The notes below the pieces were generated by a model that was given only the letters and a program-made list of their open reading frames with translations, did not search any database and was not told the DNA's origin. Below are positions 1 to 9,495 of a stretch of 53,448 nucleotides of DNA, in pieces. Position 1 is the stretch's first letter, and every line of letters begins with the position of its first letter. Source of the stretch: a virus; IMG/VR virus record IMGVR_UViG_3300031753_000009, positions 1-53,448 of that record; one strand, given 5' to 3'. The position numbers and the translations under genes are program-made.

Positions 1-2455
1 TGAACGTAACTGTGCAAGCCGTGCTCGGGGATGTGCCAACCGTCACTCTGCCTCGCCAATCGTCACTCGTGGCGGCGATCGAGGGAGACGTGCCGCAGGA
101 GGTGACGGCCGGATTAGGCGGCTTGTCCCACAGGTTGTTGGCTGTGCGCACCGTTGCCGTCGAGCTGTCGGTCAAGGAAACTGCAATGGTCGCAATTGAC
201 GTGTTGCCCTCGATCTGGACGGTGCCGGTCGTGCCTTGCAGCAAAACCGGGTAGGTGCAGCTCAGGAATTGGTTGCCCACGACGTTATTGTTCGGGGCTC
301 CCGTCATGCTCAGAAGCACGCCGTAAATCGTGTTGCCACTCGATCCGCAGTTGAACTTGTTGCCGACGATGTTGTGATGGGCGGCGCTGTTCGCGCTCAG
401 TAGAATCCCACCGTAGGAACCACTGGTCGTCGTGTTGCCCAGAGATTCAATGTGGTTGCCGGTGAAATTCAGATTTTTGACGGCGGCGTTTGCGTCGGAG
501 TAGATCGAACCTTGCACGTAGCCGAAATGAAGTCCTTCAACACTGAAGGCGCTGGTCGTCGTTGCCGTCGAAGTGAAATTGAAAAGGGTCGCGGCTTGCG
601 TCGGAACGAGCGGGTTGATCGCATAAACTTCGGAGCTGGTGAAGTTTGTTGTATCGATAACCGCAGCACCTTCGACCGAAAGTATGGTTCCGATCGCATC
701 CCACAATGCGGGGGAAACATTGGAAACATCGAGGGTGCCGCTAAGTAAGCGTACTCCGTAACGATACCCGTAAATCAACCCCGCGCGCACCTGCAATCCA
801 TCGAACTTGGTGTAAGTCGAAGAACCGACATCGATGCGGATAAACTCGCCGTTTGCCGCTGTGTAGGTTTGCAGGTTCTTGGGACCCGTGTTGCCCTGGT
901 TCCCGAAGGCCCCCACGGTGAATTTATTGGATGAAGCGATGTTAAGGATGTCCGCGGCGCCGTTGAGCATCCACGCGCATTTATCGACACAATAAATCAA
1001 ATTGTCGCCAAGAACAACGCGGCCGAGCCCGGACGAAGCAGCGCTCGAATCGACCTTGATAAGCTGAAAAGCATTGGCGATGCGCAACTTGTTCAGCCAC
1101 ACGTTGACGAACACCGAGCTTTCAAACAGGGCCGGATAGGTCAGTGGCGTCGTTTGCGAGTTGTCCTGTGCGGGCCAGAAGAACCCCATGTCCGAAACTT
1201 CAACGCCGTCCATGCCGCCGAACACGGATGTCGAAGTGTTGGAAATGAAAAAATTAGTTCCGCCATTGAAGGGAAACTCATTCAGGCTGGACGGCCCGTC
1301 GCCGTAAAATTTAATGTGGTTGAGTGCAATAGCCGAGCTTTGCGAGGCCAGCCAATACGTGCCGGACGGCGCGTACACCGCAACATTCGCCGAGATCGCG
1401 GCAGAAACGGCATTGGAAACCGCCGTCGTGTCATCCGTGCCGTAGCTGAATTGGCCGCCGACCTGATACGGCACGAGGTTGAGCTCCGCCCCGGTGCCGC
1501 CTCCTCCCGTCGTATTGACAGGATTGGAGGGCAGAACCGAGCAATTGCCCGGCGTGACACTGGCAAGAACCGCCGTGACGGCATTGCCCGACACCGTGAC
1601 GGAGAATTGCGGTTGCGTGATGCATGTTCCGCCGGTCACCGTGAGGGTTTGAGTACCGTTAGTGTAACCCGAGCCACCCGTCTGCACCGAAGCGCTCCAG
1701 GTGCCGGACCACGGCGTTGCCAGCGTCGTAGCGAACGAGAGAGTCCAGGAATTGCCCGAGCAGCCCGTGATGGTTCCTGCCTGCGGGACGCCTGCGGCAC
1801 CCGAGCCGTGCAGGATGATGTATTTGCCGGTGTCTCCCGACACGCAATTCGCCGAAGCGCTGGCGAGAGTCGAAGTGCCTGCCGCGATCGTGCCGTCGCT
1901 GTAGCTTACCGTGTCGCCCTTCGCGTTGTACGGGGGCGCCTTGACGTTGATCGTCGAAGCGACGGGCGGAACGCCGCAATCCTTGACCAGCGTGCCGGAT
2001 GTATTGTTCCAGCAGACGAGATCGCCTGAAACTGTCGTTCCAGGTCCGGTAATGCCGCCGACCGTGTAGGGGAAATTATATGTGACGCCGTTGATGTTGA
2101 AGGCGAGCGGAACGGCCGAAGCGCCATTGTAGGAAAAGACCGAGAGTGTTGCCTGCGTGGGGGTGATCCCCAGGCACAGCGCCGAATAGGCTTGCGTGAT
2201 CGGCGCCGTGTTCTGGCAGATGCCTGGCCCTTGCGTCGTTACGCCGATGCTGGACAGGAAGCCGGAAGCAGCCGTGCCGGCGTCGATCACAATGCCCGGC
2301 GCAATCCACATGACCGCGTGACCCGGCGTGACATTGCCGGATTGCTGCACGGGTTGCGTGTGCGCTACGCCCATCAAAGCTAACAGGGATGCGACGATTG
2401 TCGCTATTTGACGCGATTTGACGCGATTTGTCGGAGATGCAAAGATGCGGCTCAT
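1..2455 (-). CDS. Tail spike / pectate-lyase-like beta-helix protein with signal peptide (3' end outside window)
   Basis: The frame is open from the ATG at 2455 to the left edge (about 818 codons), so the C-terminus is missing. The N-terminus has a basic stretch followed by a hydrophobic segment (TIVASLLALMGVA), which looks like a Sec signal peptide. Around residues 235-315 there is a GGSGY-type module shared with other virion proteins of this phage. After it comes the start of a right-handed beta-helix: a GTDDTTAVSNAV motif, then short repeats such as NLNFTGNHIES and NIVGNKF. Cysteines are frequent. The start overlaps the previous stop as ATGA. It probably binds or degrades host surface polysaccharide. 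The fold is inferred from repeat pattern only. Confidence 0.8.
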   Translation of the reverse strand, partial: MSRIFASPTNRVKSRQIATIVASLLALMGVAHTQPVQQSGNVTPGHAVMWIAPGIVIDAGTAASGFLSSIGVTTQGPGICQNTAPITQAYSALCLGITPTQATLSVFSYNGASAVPLAFNINGVTYNFPYTVGGITGPGTTVSGDLVCWNNTSGTLVKDCGVPPVASTINVKAPPYNAKGDTVSYSDGTIAAGTSTLASASANCVSGDTGKYIILHGSGAAGVPQAGTITGCSGNSWTLSFATTLATPWSGTWSASVQTGGSGYTNGTQTLTVTGGTCITQPQFSVTVSGNAVTAVLASVTPGNCSVLPSNPVNTTGGGGTGAELNLVPYQVGGQFSYGTDDTTAVSNAVSAAISANVAVYAPSGTYWLASQSSAIALNHIKFYGDGPSSLNEFPFNGGTNFFISNTSTSVFGGMDGVEVSDMGFFWPAQDNSQTTPLTYPALFESSVFVNVWLNKLRIANAFQLIKVDSSAASSGLGRVVLGDNLIYCVDKCAWMLNGAADILNIASSNKFTVGAFGNQGNTGPKNLQTYTAANGEFIRIDVGSSTYTKFDGLQVRAGLIYGYRYGVRLLSGTLDVSNVSPALWDAIGTILSVEGAAVIDTTNFTSSEVYAINPLVPTQAATLFNFTSTATTTSAFSVEGLHFGYVQGSIYSDANAAVKNLNFTGNHIESLGNTTTSGSYGGILLSANSAAHHNIVGNKFNCGSSGNTIYGVLLSMTGAPNNNVVGNQFLSCTYPVLLQGTTGTVQIEGNTSIATIAVSLTDSSTATVRTANNLWDKPPNPAVTSCGTSPSIAATSDDWRGRVTVGTSPSTACTVTF

Positions 2456-2943
2456 GAGAGGTCGATCGCCGTTATGTATATGTCCGCCGTCGCCAGCGTC
2501 GGTTGTGGCGTCGTCAGCGAAAACCAGATGTTCATCAGCCCGCCGATCTGACCGAGCACGGCAGCGGAGAACCGCGTGTTGTTGGCGTATGAACTGAGGA
2601 ACGGCAATAGGAGGCTGTTCGATCCGGTCAACGCGGCGTAGGATTGTGTGGCGGCAACGATCGGCGTGCCGCCCTTGGACGGCTGCGGATAGAACCCGCC
2701 TTGCGCCGTTGCGAGGCTCATCGAGGGGTTGGTGACGATGATGCTCACCAGCATGAACGCGGTAATGTAGAGCGGAATAGGAATCGGCTGATCGAATGTC
2801 GTCGAGAAGTTGACGCTTTTGGCGGAAGCGATCACGCGCGCGTAAGTTGGAGCGGCGCCGAAATCACCGATCACGCCATTCGTAACCCAGGAAGTTAGAT
2901 GCCCTGGTGTTACGAGTCCACTTTGAAGGACTGCGCCACTCAT
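2452..2943 (-). CDS. Virion-associated protein of unknown function in the spike cluster
   Basis: A 163-residue protein starting MSGAVLQSGLVTPGHL. The start is chosen because the ATG at 2943 overlaps the preceding stop as ATGA and the downstream spike gene starts in another ATGA. Unlike its neighbours it has no signal peptide. The opening G-L-V-T-P-G-H-L resembles the short N-terminal segment of many phage tail-fibre proteins (GxVTPGHxxxW). The rest is rich in Ser, Thr and aliphatic residues, fitting a beta-structured virion protein. No enzyme motif is visible. Its position between two fibre genes suggests a fibre or spike component. Confidence 0.7.
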   Translation of the reverse strand: MSGAVLQSGLVTPGHLTSWVTNGVIGDFGAAPTYARVIASAKSVNFSTTFDQPIPIPLYITAFMLVSIIVTNPSMSLATAQGGFYPQPSKGGTPIVAATQSYAALTGSNSLLLPFLSSYANNTRFSAAVLGQIGGLMNIWFSLTTPQPTLATADIYITAIDLS

Positions 2944-3986
2944 GGATTGTCGAACTCGATGCCGCCGCCAATCGTAGTAATCGATCCGGTTGATGCTGAG
3001 CTGACAACCAGCAGATCGTAAGACTGTCCGGCAGTGCAAGCAGATGTGTGCGTCGTATCGTTACAGGTTGTTGCCGGACCTGTTATGGTGCAGGTTATTT
3101 GATTTGAAGGCGTAGCGTTATTGATGCGCCATGTGGCTGTAAGGGTTTGCCCGGTAGCGGGCGCCGTCGAAACGAGATAGAGATTTTTGAAAGTGCCGCC
3201 AAATGGGCACAGCCCTTGAATGGCTGCTTCGGTTGTTGCCAAACCAATGAGGATGTAAGCGGTGGTATTTTGAGGCAGCGCAGTGGCGGCGCTCGACATC
3301 GGAATGATTTGGCGCGTTGAAGCCCACGAGCCTGTTCCCGAGCCGTTCGTTTGCAGGAATTGAAGGTTCGTGCCGCCTGTCGGCACTTGAGATTGCGCAA
3401 GCGAGCCGGTCAGGTCCCCAAAACCAGCCTGCGAGACAGTGCCGCTGCCGTTTGCTTTAAGCGCCCCATTGACGGAACCAGCTCCGCCGTTCGCCGCTGG
3501 TAGAACCCCTGTAACGGTTGAGGTGCCGAGTGCAAGCGTGAAGCCTGTCCCGGTGCCGCCTGTTGTCAGCGTCCCAACTGCCGTCAAGGACGAAGTTACG
3601 ACATTCGTGGCAAGCGTGGTACCGGTAAGCGTGCCCGCCGCGGCAGGGGCGGTGCATGTCGATCCAAGCGTGCATGTCTGCCCGTTGACTGTCGTAGCGG
3701 GGTTCACAAGATCGGCGTTGGTGACGAGCCCTGTGGCCGTGAAGCTGTTAATGACGGTCAAGGCGGAGATCGTCAGGCCGCTGGGGAGCGTGCTCGTGCC
3801 GGAACAGACACCAGAATTGTTGTACAGCAACTGCCCGCTGGACGGAGGGCCGCAAGCATTGATGATGTCTTGCGCGGTGAGAACGGAACCGCCTGTCAGG
3901 CGGACAGGATTGGTTTGCGCATAGGCGATCGCGGCGCCGAACAGGAGGGCGCTGAGGAAGTAGAAAAAGGAAGGACGCAATTTCAT
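2940..3986 (-). CDS. Tail-fibre-like protein with Sec signal peptide
   Basis: 348 residues. The start at 3986 gives MKLRPSFFYFLSALLFGAA followed by AYAQ, a textbook signal peptide with an AxA cleavage site; longer in-frame extensions upstream lie inside the preceding gene and lack this logic. The middle carries short repeats typical of phage tail fibres (SALTVINSFTATGLVT, GTSTVTGVLPAANGGAG). The C-terminal 110 residues have paired cysteines (CTITGPATTC, TSACTAG). It ends four bases into the next gene. Fibre-like repeats plus an export signal are unusual together. Function as a fibre or secreted accessory is inferred. Confidence 0.75.
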   Translation of the reverse strand: MKLRPSFFYFLSALLFGAAIAYAQTNPVRLTGGSVLTAQDIINACGPPSSGQLLYNNSGVCSGTSTLPSGLTISALTVINSFTATGLVTNADLVNPATTVNGQTCTLGSTCTAPAAAGTLTGTTLATNVVTSSLTAVGTLTTGGTGTGFTLALGTSTVTGVLPAANGGAGSVNGALKANGSGTVSQAGFGDLTGSLAQSQVPTGGTNLQFLQTNGSGTGSWASTRQIIPMSSAATALPQNTTAYILIGLATTEAAIQGLCPFGGTFKNLYLVSTAPATGQTLTATWRINNATPSNQITCTITGPATTCNDTTHTSACTAGQSYDLLVVSSASTGSITTIGGGIEFDNP

Positions 3987-4011
3987 TTTTGTTCGGGTGC
4001 AATGATCGTTC

Positions 4012-4545
4012 TTATGACCAATCCTGTATCCGCACGCCCACATCGCATGTGAGCGCAGCCGCATTGGCGACCGTAACGTTGATGTAAATCGTTGCCGCCG
4101 TGAGCATAGTCGTGGCGACACTGCCGGCAATGGTTGAGTTGATTATCACCGAGGATGATGTCGCTCCGGTTATCGTCGCTGCTGCCACGATATTCGTGCC
4201 GCTCGCGCTTGCCCCGGTCCACAAACCAAGGGCGGCGAGAATTGGCGTGGTCGAGCAATTGGTAATTCCGACTGCAACAACTTGGTAGCGGGTTATCGTA
4301 GCGGGGATCGCGATTGTAGCTTTGTCACCAGTACCGGAGCCGAGGACAACCGCCTTGGCCTGATAGACACCAGCACTGTCGAGAGCCGGCGCACACTGCA
4401 TCGGCGAACCAGCAACAAGCGGCCATCCAGTTGTACCGCACCCGGTCGGCGTCGTATTAACCGGAGGGATTTGTGCCAAAGCTGGCGCAATAATCCCCAG
4501 CACGAGAAGCGCGAGAAGCGCGAGAACTAATGAATATCGGCGCAT
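4012..4545 (-). CDS. Small secreted cysteine-containing protein of the spike cluster
   Basis: 177 residues from the ATG at 4545. A second ATG at 4551 is in frame, but the AGGTGG ribosome site sits only 3 bases before it and 9 before the chosen one, and 4545 gives the same TGATG junction as the next gene upstream. The N-terminus is a clear signal peptide (RRYSLVLALLALLVLGII, then ALAQ). The mature part has cysteines in PTGCGT, SPMQCAP and ITNCST and beta-rich Val/Thr/Ile stretches. No known family recognised. Context suggests a partner of the beta-helix spikes. Confidence 0.7.
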   Translation of the reverse strand: MRRYSLVLALLALLVLGIIAPALAQIPPVNTTPTGCGTTGWPLVAGSPMQCAPALDSAGVYQAKAVVLGSGTGDKATIAIPATITRYQVVAVGITNCSTTPILAALGLWTGASASGTNIVAAATITGATSSSVIINSTIAGSVATTMLTAATIYINVTVANAAALTCDVGVRIQDWS

Positions 4546-6728
4546 CAGCATGATCCACCTACGTTATCCACAATGGTTACCGCTGTTGATGATGTTCCCG
4601 CGTATGAAATAAGTTTGCAGGTTCCAGAATTTGTGCCGGCCACCCACTCTAATTTAGCAAATCCACCTCCGGGCGCTGTGCCACTCGCAGTTATCTTTGC
4701 TTGTCCGATCTCACCTATTGAAAGCGTCGCTGCGGACGCCTCGTTGCCGACTTGAGTGGTGCCTGTCACGTTTCCGTTGCCAATGTAACCAAGATTATTG
4801 GTGATACGGACGTGACTACCCGGAACGTCGAGTTGCAAGACGCCTTGGCCGCTGGCATGAACATTGTCGTGGTAGTCGAGATAATCGAGCCCAGTGCCAT
4901 TGAGGACCAGGCACTGATTGGTAGTCAGACAAATGTTGTCATGAGCGACGGTGTTAATCGCAAAGGTTTGATCGAAGGTAAGGCAATATAAGAGCGACGA
5001 AATTCCACAAATGTTGTCGGAGATAATATTGCCGGTACCAGTAGCGATCTCTATACCAATATAACCATTCCCGATGCGGTTGCCTCTAATTTGGCTATTG
5101 CCAGAAAACGCGCCGTTAAACTGCATCACGTCGCCGAACTGGGAGGCACCCGATAGAATCGTGTTGCCCTCGATAATATGCCCCGAGCCGGCAAAGACCC
5201 CAAAACCTAAATAGACTGCCTGACTAATCACGTTATGATGAAGATTGATATTAATCGGAGCCGAGCCGCCATTCGCAGCATCGATGAGGATATTATAGGC
5301 CTGCGACGATGAGAAGTCGGTGGAATCAACTATCGTCTCAGACGAGCCGCCGTCAAAGTGGAACGAACTCGATGTAGTGTCGGCCACAAGTTGCCACACT
5401 ACTCCAGCGTCGGCGACGACAGTCAAATAAGGCGCAACAGTCGGCTGCGTGCCGGTCCCGCCGGTGCCGTTCGTTTGCGTGAAGCTGACGGTAACGCCAG
5501 TTATCGCACCGCACCCAGGGCCAGAAATCGGAAGGGCATTCGCGGGGCTCGATGGGAACGAGGCGTAGTAGCCGGAATAAGAAATGGTCAGCGAACCGCT
5601 CAGCGCGCCGCCAGTCACGGTCCCGGTAACGGTAGCAAGGGCCGGTCCGCCGGCTTGGTTAGTTCCAACCGTTCCGCCTTGGATGGCAAAAGTACAAGCT
5701 CCACTACCGCCGCCGCTGCCGCCTGCCGCAACGCTCGCGCTTGCGACGCCGCGCCCGGCCTGCATGTAGTAGGTATGGCCGTTCGCATTCGAGAACACGG
5801 CGACGGTGCCGACCGCATACGCCGTCCCGGCACCACCGTTGTTCGACCAGTTCGATAGTGATTGGCTTCGTGCACTCGGCAATTGCAGCGGCCAGACCTG
5901 ATCGAAGGTGGAGTCGTGAATACGGCCATTGGCTTCGAAGCTTGTATTACTGATGTGGCCAAGGTTCGCATAGGCGTAGGTGGCATACACCTTGTCGGCG
6001 ACATGATCGGCGGACTGAAATAGCATCCCGTCGAGCCCGCCAGTGGACCCGACCATGTGAAACTTGCACTGCTGGCACGCCGGCCCCATTACCAGCGCGT
6101 TACTTGTCGGCAAAATACCCCCAGCACTGTTGCCGATGCCGGGAATGCCGGCTCCCCAAAATTGCAAATTGGATACTAGCATCTGCGATGCGTTCGCGGT
6201 GAACGGCGTCACATCGTGATTACAGTTGCTGATGGCCGTACCGGGCTGCGAAGCGCCCTGAACGATCAGGCCAGGTATGGCCCAGGTGAGACCGGTAAAC
6301 GTACAGTTGACCCCAGGCGGCAGCACAACGATGCCGCCCGATCCATTACGGGCGTAGCCGACCTGATTAGCCTGCAACGCAGCATAGAGATTGGCGAATG
6401 CGGTGTCGTTGTTCGTCGACCCGTCACCCTTGACCCCGAACCATGCAGCGCTGACCGGCGTATCCGGTGTGCACGCCCATCCGGTCGTGGTGCCGGTGAC
6501 GCGGGCGGTTATCTGGCCAACGGTGCTGCAAAATAGGCTGTCGAACCAATTCGAGATCGTATCGCCCTTGCACCCCGCAGGCGTCGCCCCATTAGTGCCG
6601 AGAAGCTGGTTGGGACCGGCACCGCAAACCGAAGGAATTGAACTGGCGTTGACGCCCGAACTTAATTCTTGCGCCGAGGCTGAGAGAGTGAGAAGAAGAC
6701 CTGCAATTGCGCCAATAATAAATTTCAT
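4545..6728 (-). CDS. Tail spike, pectate-lyase-3-like beta-helix, with Sec signal peptide
   Basis: 727 residues. Start chosen at 6728 (TGATG overlap with the upstream stop), giving MKFIIGAIAGLLLTLSASAQ, a near-ideal signal peptide. After a cysteine-containing head, residues about 90-120 show the pectate-lyase-3 signature FGVKGDGSTNNDTAFANL, and the following 450 residues carry beta-helix rungs (NTILSG, NRIGNGYIGIEIATG, DNICGISS). A Gly-rich insert near residues 370-450 resembles the GGxGY module of the other virion proteins. The protein likely degrades or binds host polysaccharide. The export signal is the odd part for a tail spike. Confidence 0.85.
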   Translation of the reverse strand: MKFIIGAIAGLLLTLSASAQELSSGVNASSIPSVCGAGPNQLLGTNGATPAGCKGDTISNWFDSLFCSTVGQITARVTGTTTGWACTPDTPVSAAWFGVKGDGSTNNDTAFANLYAALQANQVGYARNGSGGIVVLPPGVNCTFTGLTWAIPGLIVQGASQPGTAISNCNHDVTPFTANASQMLVSNLQFWGAGIPGIGNSAGGILPTSNALVMGPACQQCKFHMVGSTGGLDGMLFQSADHVADKVYATYAYANLGHISNTSFEANGRIHDSTFDQVWPLQLPSARSQSLSNWSNNGGAGTAYAVGTVAVFSNANGHTYYMQAGRGVASASVAAGGSGGGSGACTFAIQGGTVGTNQAGGPALATVTGTVTGGALSGSLTISYSGYYASFPSSPANALPISGPGCGAITGVTVSFTQTNGTGGTGTQPTVAPYLTVVADAGVVWQLVADTTSSSFHFDGGSSETIVDSTDFSSSQAYNILIDAANGGSAPININLHHNVISQAVYLGFGVFAGSGHIIEGNTILSGASQFGDVMQFNGAFSGNSQIRGNRIGNGYIGIEIATGTGNIISDNICGISSLLYCLTFDQTFAINTVAHDNICLTTNQCLVLNGTGLDYLDYHDNVHASGQGVLQLDVPGSHVRITNNLGYIGNGNVTGTTQVGNEASAATLSIGEIGQAKITASGTAPGGGFAKLEWVAGTNSGTCKLISYAGTSSTAVTIVDNVGGSC

Positions 6729-7162
6729 CAATTCACCGTGCCGCGAATGAATCCGACCGTGGAGAGCGTCAATGTCGCGCATGCCGTAGAGCTGATAACT
6801 GCGATGATGCCGGTAGAATACGCCACCGGATACGATGGATACGTAATCGATCGCGAAGAGCCCGCGCCGATATCGACGCATTCAACCATGGCATTGGCGG
6901 TCGATCCGTTGCCCGCGGTCGTTGCTCCGTTCGACGGCACGGTTTTGGTGTTGAAAACCATCAACCAGCAGGCAGCGGTGCATTCGGCATAAATACCGAA
7001 AAAGTTGCCGTTGGTTGCCTTGAGGACACAACTCGATACTGCCGAGCCGCATGTCACGTCGATCAGCGTTACGTTGGGAGGCGTGAGCCGGACTTGGCTC
7101 TGTGCCTGCGCGTCAACCGCCCACACCAAGAGGCAAAAAACAGCGAAAAAGCTGCGAATCAC
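6728..7162 (-). CDS. Small secreted cysteine-rich protein
   Basis: 144 residues from a GTG at 7162 that overlaps the previous stop as GTGA; a TTG 18 bases further upstream is the alternative. The N-terminus MIRSFFAVFCLLVWAVDAQAQ is a signal peptide ending in AQA. The mature part holds seven or more cysteines in about 115 residues (DVTCG, SSCVL, AECTAACW, VECVD, TACATL), which points to disulfides in an oxidising compartment. No family recognised. It opens the run of exported spike-cluster proteins. Confidence 0.7.
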   Translation of the reverse strand: MIRSFFAVFCLLVWAVDAQAQSQVRLTPPNVTLIDVTCGSAVSSCVLKATNGNFFGIYAECTAACWLMVFNTKTVPSNGATTAGNGSTANAMVECVDIGAGSSRSITYPSYPVAYSTGIIAVISSTACATLTLSTVGFIRGTVN

Positions 7163-7443
7163 TTCCGCCTCACGATCCAATTGACGACAATTACAAAAAC
7201 CGCGTAGCCGCCGAGCCCCACAAGCTGCTCGATTGTCGGCGTATGAGGCACGACAGTCATCGCGAGCCAGAAGACCGATATGACAGTCAACAGGCTGAAC
7301 AGGTTGCCGAGAGCGATGATAGTCTTCTGGGAGAGCGGCTTGAGCAGCAACAGCAGGAAGTCGGCGGCGCGCTCGGATGCGCCCGAAGATTCAGGCGTCG
7401 GAACGTCGGGTTCCTCGACCACTGTGAACTTCGGTGACGCCAC
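7159..7443 (-). CDS. Two-helix membrane protein, holin candidate
   Basis: 94 residues from a GTG at 7443 preceded by GAGGAG at 7 bases. An acidic soluble N-terminus (residues 1-35) is followed by two hydrophobic helices (about 40-64 and 70-90) and ends with the basic tail NWIVRRK. Size, two transmembrane segments and charged tail fit a class II holin, but no endolysin lies in the window, so this is a guess from topology. The first 53 bases overlap the end of the upstream gene. Confidence 0.6.
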   Translation of the reverse strand: MASPKFTVVEEPDVPTPESSGASERAADFLLLLLKPLSQKTIIALGNLFSLLTVISVFWLAMTVVPHTPTIEQLVGLGGYAVFVIVVNWIVRRK

Positions 7444-7651
7444 GCCTAGTCTCCTCGATCGCTTGCTGGAAATCAGCCATGGTAGAGCCGGAAGGCTCAG
7501 ATTCTTCGTTCCCCTTATCCTTTTTAAGGGTAGCATAGAGCGTCGTTAAAGCCTTTAAAGCGTCTATGCGCTCGGGCAACGGCGTTTTGTCTTTCATCGC
7601 TTCCTTGGCGATGGAAAGCCCAACAGATTCAAGATCGGATCGGAAGGTCAT
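7391..7651 (-). CDS. Small helical protein of unknown function
   Basis: 86 residues, starting at an ATGA junction with the gene upstream. Residues 1-50 are predicted to be amphipathic helix, rich in Lys, Asp and Glu (LPERIDALKALTTLYATLKKDKG), and the C-terminus is polar and disordered-looking. It lies between the ejection protein and the holin candidate. No family recognised. It may be a small virion or lysis accessory protein; the sequence does not decide. Confidence 0.6.
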   Translation of the reverse strand: MTFRSDLESVGLSIAKEAMKDKTPLPERIDALKALTTLYATLKKDKGNEESEPSGSTMADFQQAIEETRRGVTEVHSGRGTRRSDA

Positions 7652-9495
7652 TGTTGCTTTAGCTGTCCTTCAACAGCAATCATGCTTTTCATGGAATCAA
7701 TAGCCGCAGCATTGACCTTATCCATCGATTTGGAAAGCGCTTTGACAAACGCAGGACGCGTCAAAACCTGCGCCGCTATGCTAGGACCAACAAAATTCAA
7801 AGCCGCTGCTCCCATCGCCGCTGCCCACTGTCCGGTAACGGCAAGCGTGACGGGCATTGCCGACTGCGCAAACAGCGGTCCCGCTACGTTGCTTTTAGAC
7901 GTACTGGCAAGTTTGTCCCAAACACTCATCTTTTGAGCTGCCAACACCAGATCATCAAACGCTTGTTCCAATGTAGCGTTGCCCGTTGTTTTGAACAACA
8001 TGTTCTTGGCGTCAGGCGATAGGTTTTTATAGTTAGTCAAAAATGTGCTCAATGAAAAACCTTCCATGTCGCCCAACTTGGAAGGATCGCGATTGCCCAT
8101 ATGAGACAGAACAGTTGCAGCGAGATCGCCTTGCTTCGCTTTGCCGAGCGAATGCCACACAGTTTCAAAAGCTTTCAAGTCGGCGGGGGCTTTGATGCCC
8201 GCTTGCCCGACGAGGATATTATAAACTTTCTCGGCAGCAATGGGCATTTCGCGAGTGCCCAATAGTTTCTTAAACGCCGTGCGATAATCATCCATTGCAT
8301 CTTTGTATGTAGCTTTAGCGTAATGCCAATCTTGCAGCACGTCCTTATTGCCTAAGGATTTAACCGCTTCCTCAATATCCTGATCCAACGCACGCTGGAC
8401 TTGGCTGATCTGAGCCGCGTTAACAGATTTGTCGTATCGCGGCGATAACATTTCACCAAACTTAGATTTCAAAGCTTTCATGTCAGCAAAAGACAGCATG
8501 CCTCCCGTCGAATCCAATAAAGTCTTTACTTCCGTCAATTCAGGAGAATCCGTTATGTCTTTGACTTGTTTCGTTGATGCCGCTCCGACAGGTTTCAGAA
8601 CGGCATTGAGCAAATTATTAGATTTGAACATATCGGCCGGACTGAACGCCTGCTGAATCGCGTTCATAATCTTACCGGCTTCGTCTTTGCGTTGTTCCCA
8701 TCCGGTAAGCAGGGTTTCTTGCAGTTCGTGCCCCGTATCGTACTTAGGTTTAGGAGCCCCGAAAGCCGACGCGATCTCTTGCTGCTGCTTTGTAAACTGC
8801 TGAAGATTACCTTCGATAACTTTCTGCATGCGATTGGCGCTGCCGATCGTTTGCGGCAGCACGTTCGCCTCTAACCATTGTGCAGTTTTACCCCCTACGC
8901 CCGTCGTGGCAGCGGTAGGCGTCAATCCAAGTCGCTTGAACGTATCGTATACTTCATCAAATCCAGGACGAGCTTTAGCGGCGGTCAACGTTCCGCCGGA
9001 TAGTCCTCCACCTAGCATTCCACCTGCTAAACGCCCGACAGGGCCGGCCAATTCTGCACCCTTTTCGGCCCCTACGCCGCCGCCCAAAGCTATTCCAGCT
9101 TTGACAAGCAAGGATTCAGGTCCAATCATTGCAGCAGGAACGAACTCAGCAACGCTCTCAGCATATTTGCCTGGAGTTGTTTGCGTTTCGCCCCACGGAC
9201 CGGTGATGGATTGAATCGTCTCTCTTATTTGCTCCGTCGTAGGCGCGAACTGAGCAAGAATGCCCAGCGGTCCTAACGCAGACGTAGCAACCTGTTGTCC
9301 GGATTCTTTTGAAGCACCCAGCCGTTCAGCGACGGCTCCGCCCGCTTCGCGCAGCTCGGCAGGAAGTCCCACCAACCCGGTAACACCTTTTGCCAAACCA
9401 CGCGGAACTGCTTTTGCAACGTCTTCAATTACACCCGGTTCCGCATCGGCAAATGCGTTATCGTGGGCATCGAATTGATCGAACGGATTTGCCAT
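7648..9495 (-). CDS. Large internal virion (DNA ejection) protein
   Basis: 615 residues, starting MANPFDQFDAHDNAF, an opening seen in podoviral internal virion proteins. It contains a Gly/Ala-rich hydrophobic region (about 100-190, with GGGVGAEKG and GGMLGGGLSGG), long helical stretches in the middle and a second hydrophobic segment near 545-580. This helix plus membrane-active pattern and its place between the hub/adaptor genes and the spikes suit a protein injected with the DNA to form a trans-envelope channel. No lytic transglycosylase motif was seen. Start overlaps the previous stop as TAATG. Confidence 0.75.
   Translation of the reverse strand: MANPFDQFDAHDNAFADAEPGVIEDVAKAVPRGLAKGVTGLVGLPAELREAGGAVAERLGASKESGQQVATSALGPLGILAQFAPTTEQIRETIQSITGPWGETQTTPGKYAESVAEFVPAAMIGPESLLVKAGIALGGGVGAEKGAELAGPVGRLAGGMLGGGLSGGTLTAAKARPGFDEVYDTFKRLGLTPTAATTGVGGKTAQWLEANVLPQTIGSANRMQKVIEGNLQQFTKQQQEIASAFGAPKPKYDTGHELQETLLTGWEQRKDEAGKIMNAIQQAFSPADMFKSNNLLNAVLKPVGAASTKQVKDITDSPELTEVKTLLDSTGGMLSFADMKALKSKFGEMLSPRYDKSVNAAQISQVQRALDQDIEEAVKSLGNKDVLQDWHYAKATYKDAMDDYRTAFKKLLGTREMPIAAEKVYNILVGQAGIKAPADLKAFETVWHSLGKAKQGDLAATVLSHMGNRDPSKLGDMEGFSLSTFLTNYKNLSPDAKNMLFKTTGNATLEQAFDDLVLAAQKMSVWDKLASTSKSNVAGPLFAQSAMPVTLAVTGQWAAAMGAAALNFVGPSIAAQVLTRPAFVKALSKSMDKVNAAAIDSMKSMIAVEGQLKQQ

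Noticed and set aside
1154-2029. Long plus-strand frame of 291 codons
   Set aside because: It is Arg-rich, without a ribosome site or motif, and lies antisense to the clearly coding first spike gene.
2405-2432. Short direct repeat of ACGCGATTTG in the first spike gene
   Set aside because: Only two full copies and part of a third, inside the signal-peptide coding region; probably chance or slippage.
7159-7443. Firm holin-endolysin lysis cassette
   Set aside because: Only two-helix membrane proteins are visible; no lysozyme, amidase or peptidase motif occurs in the window.
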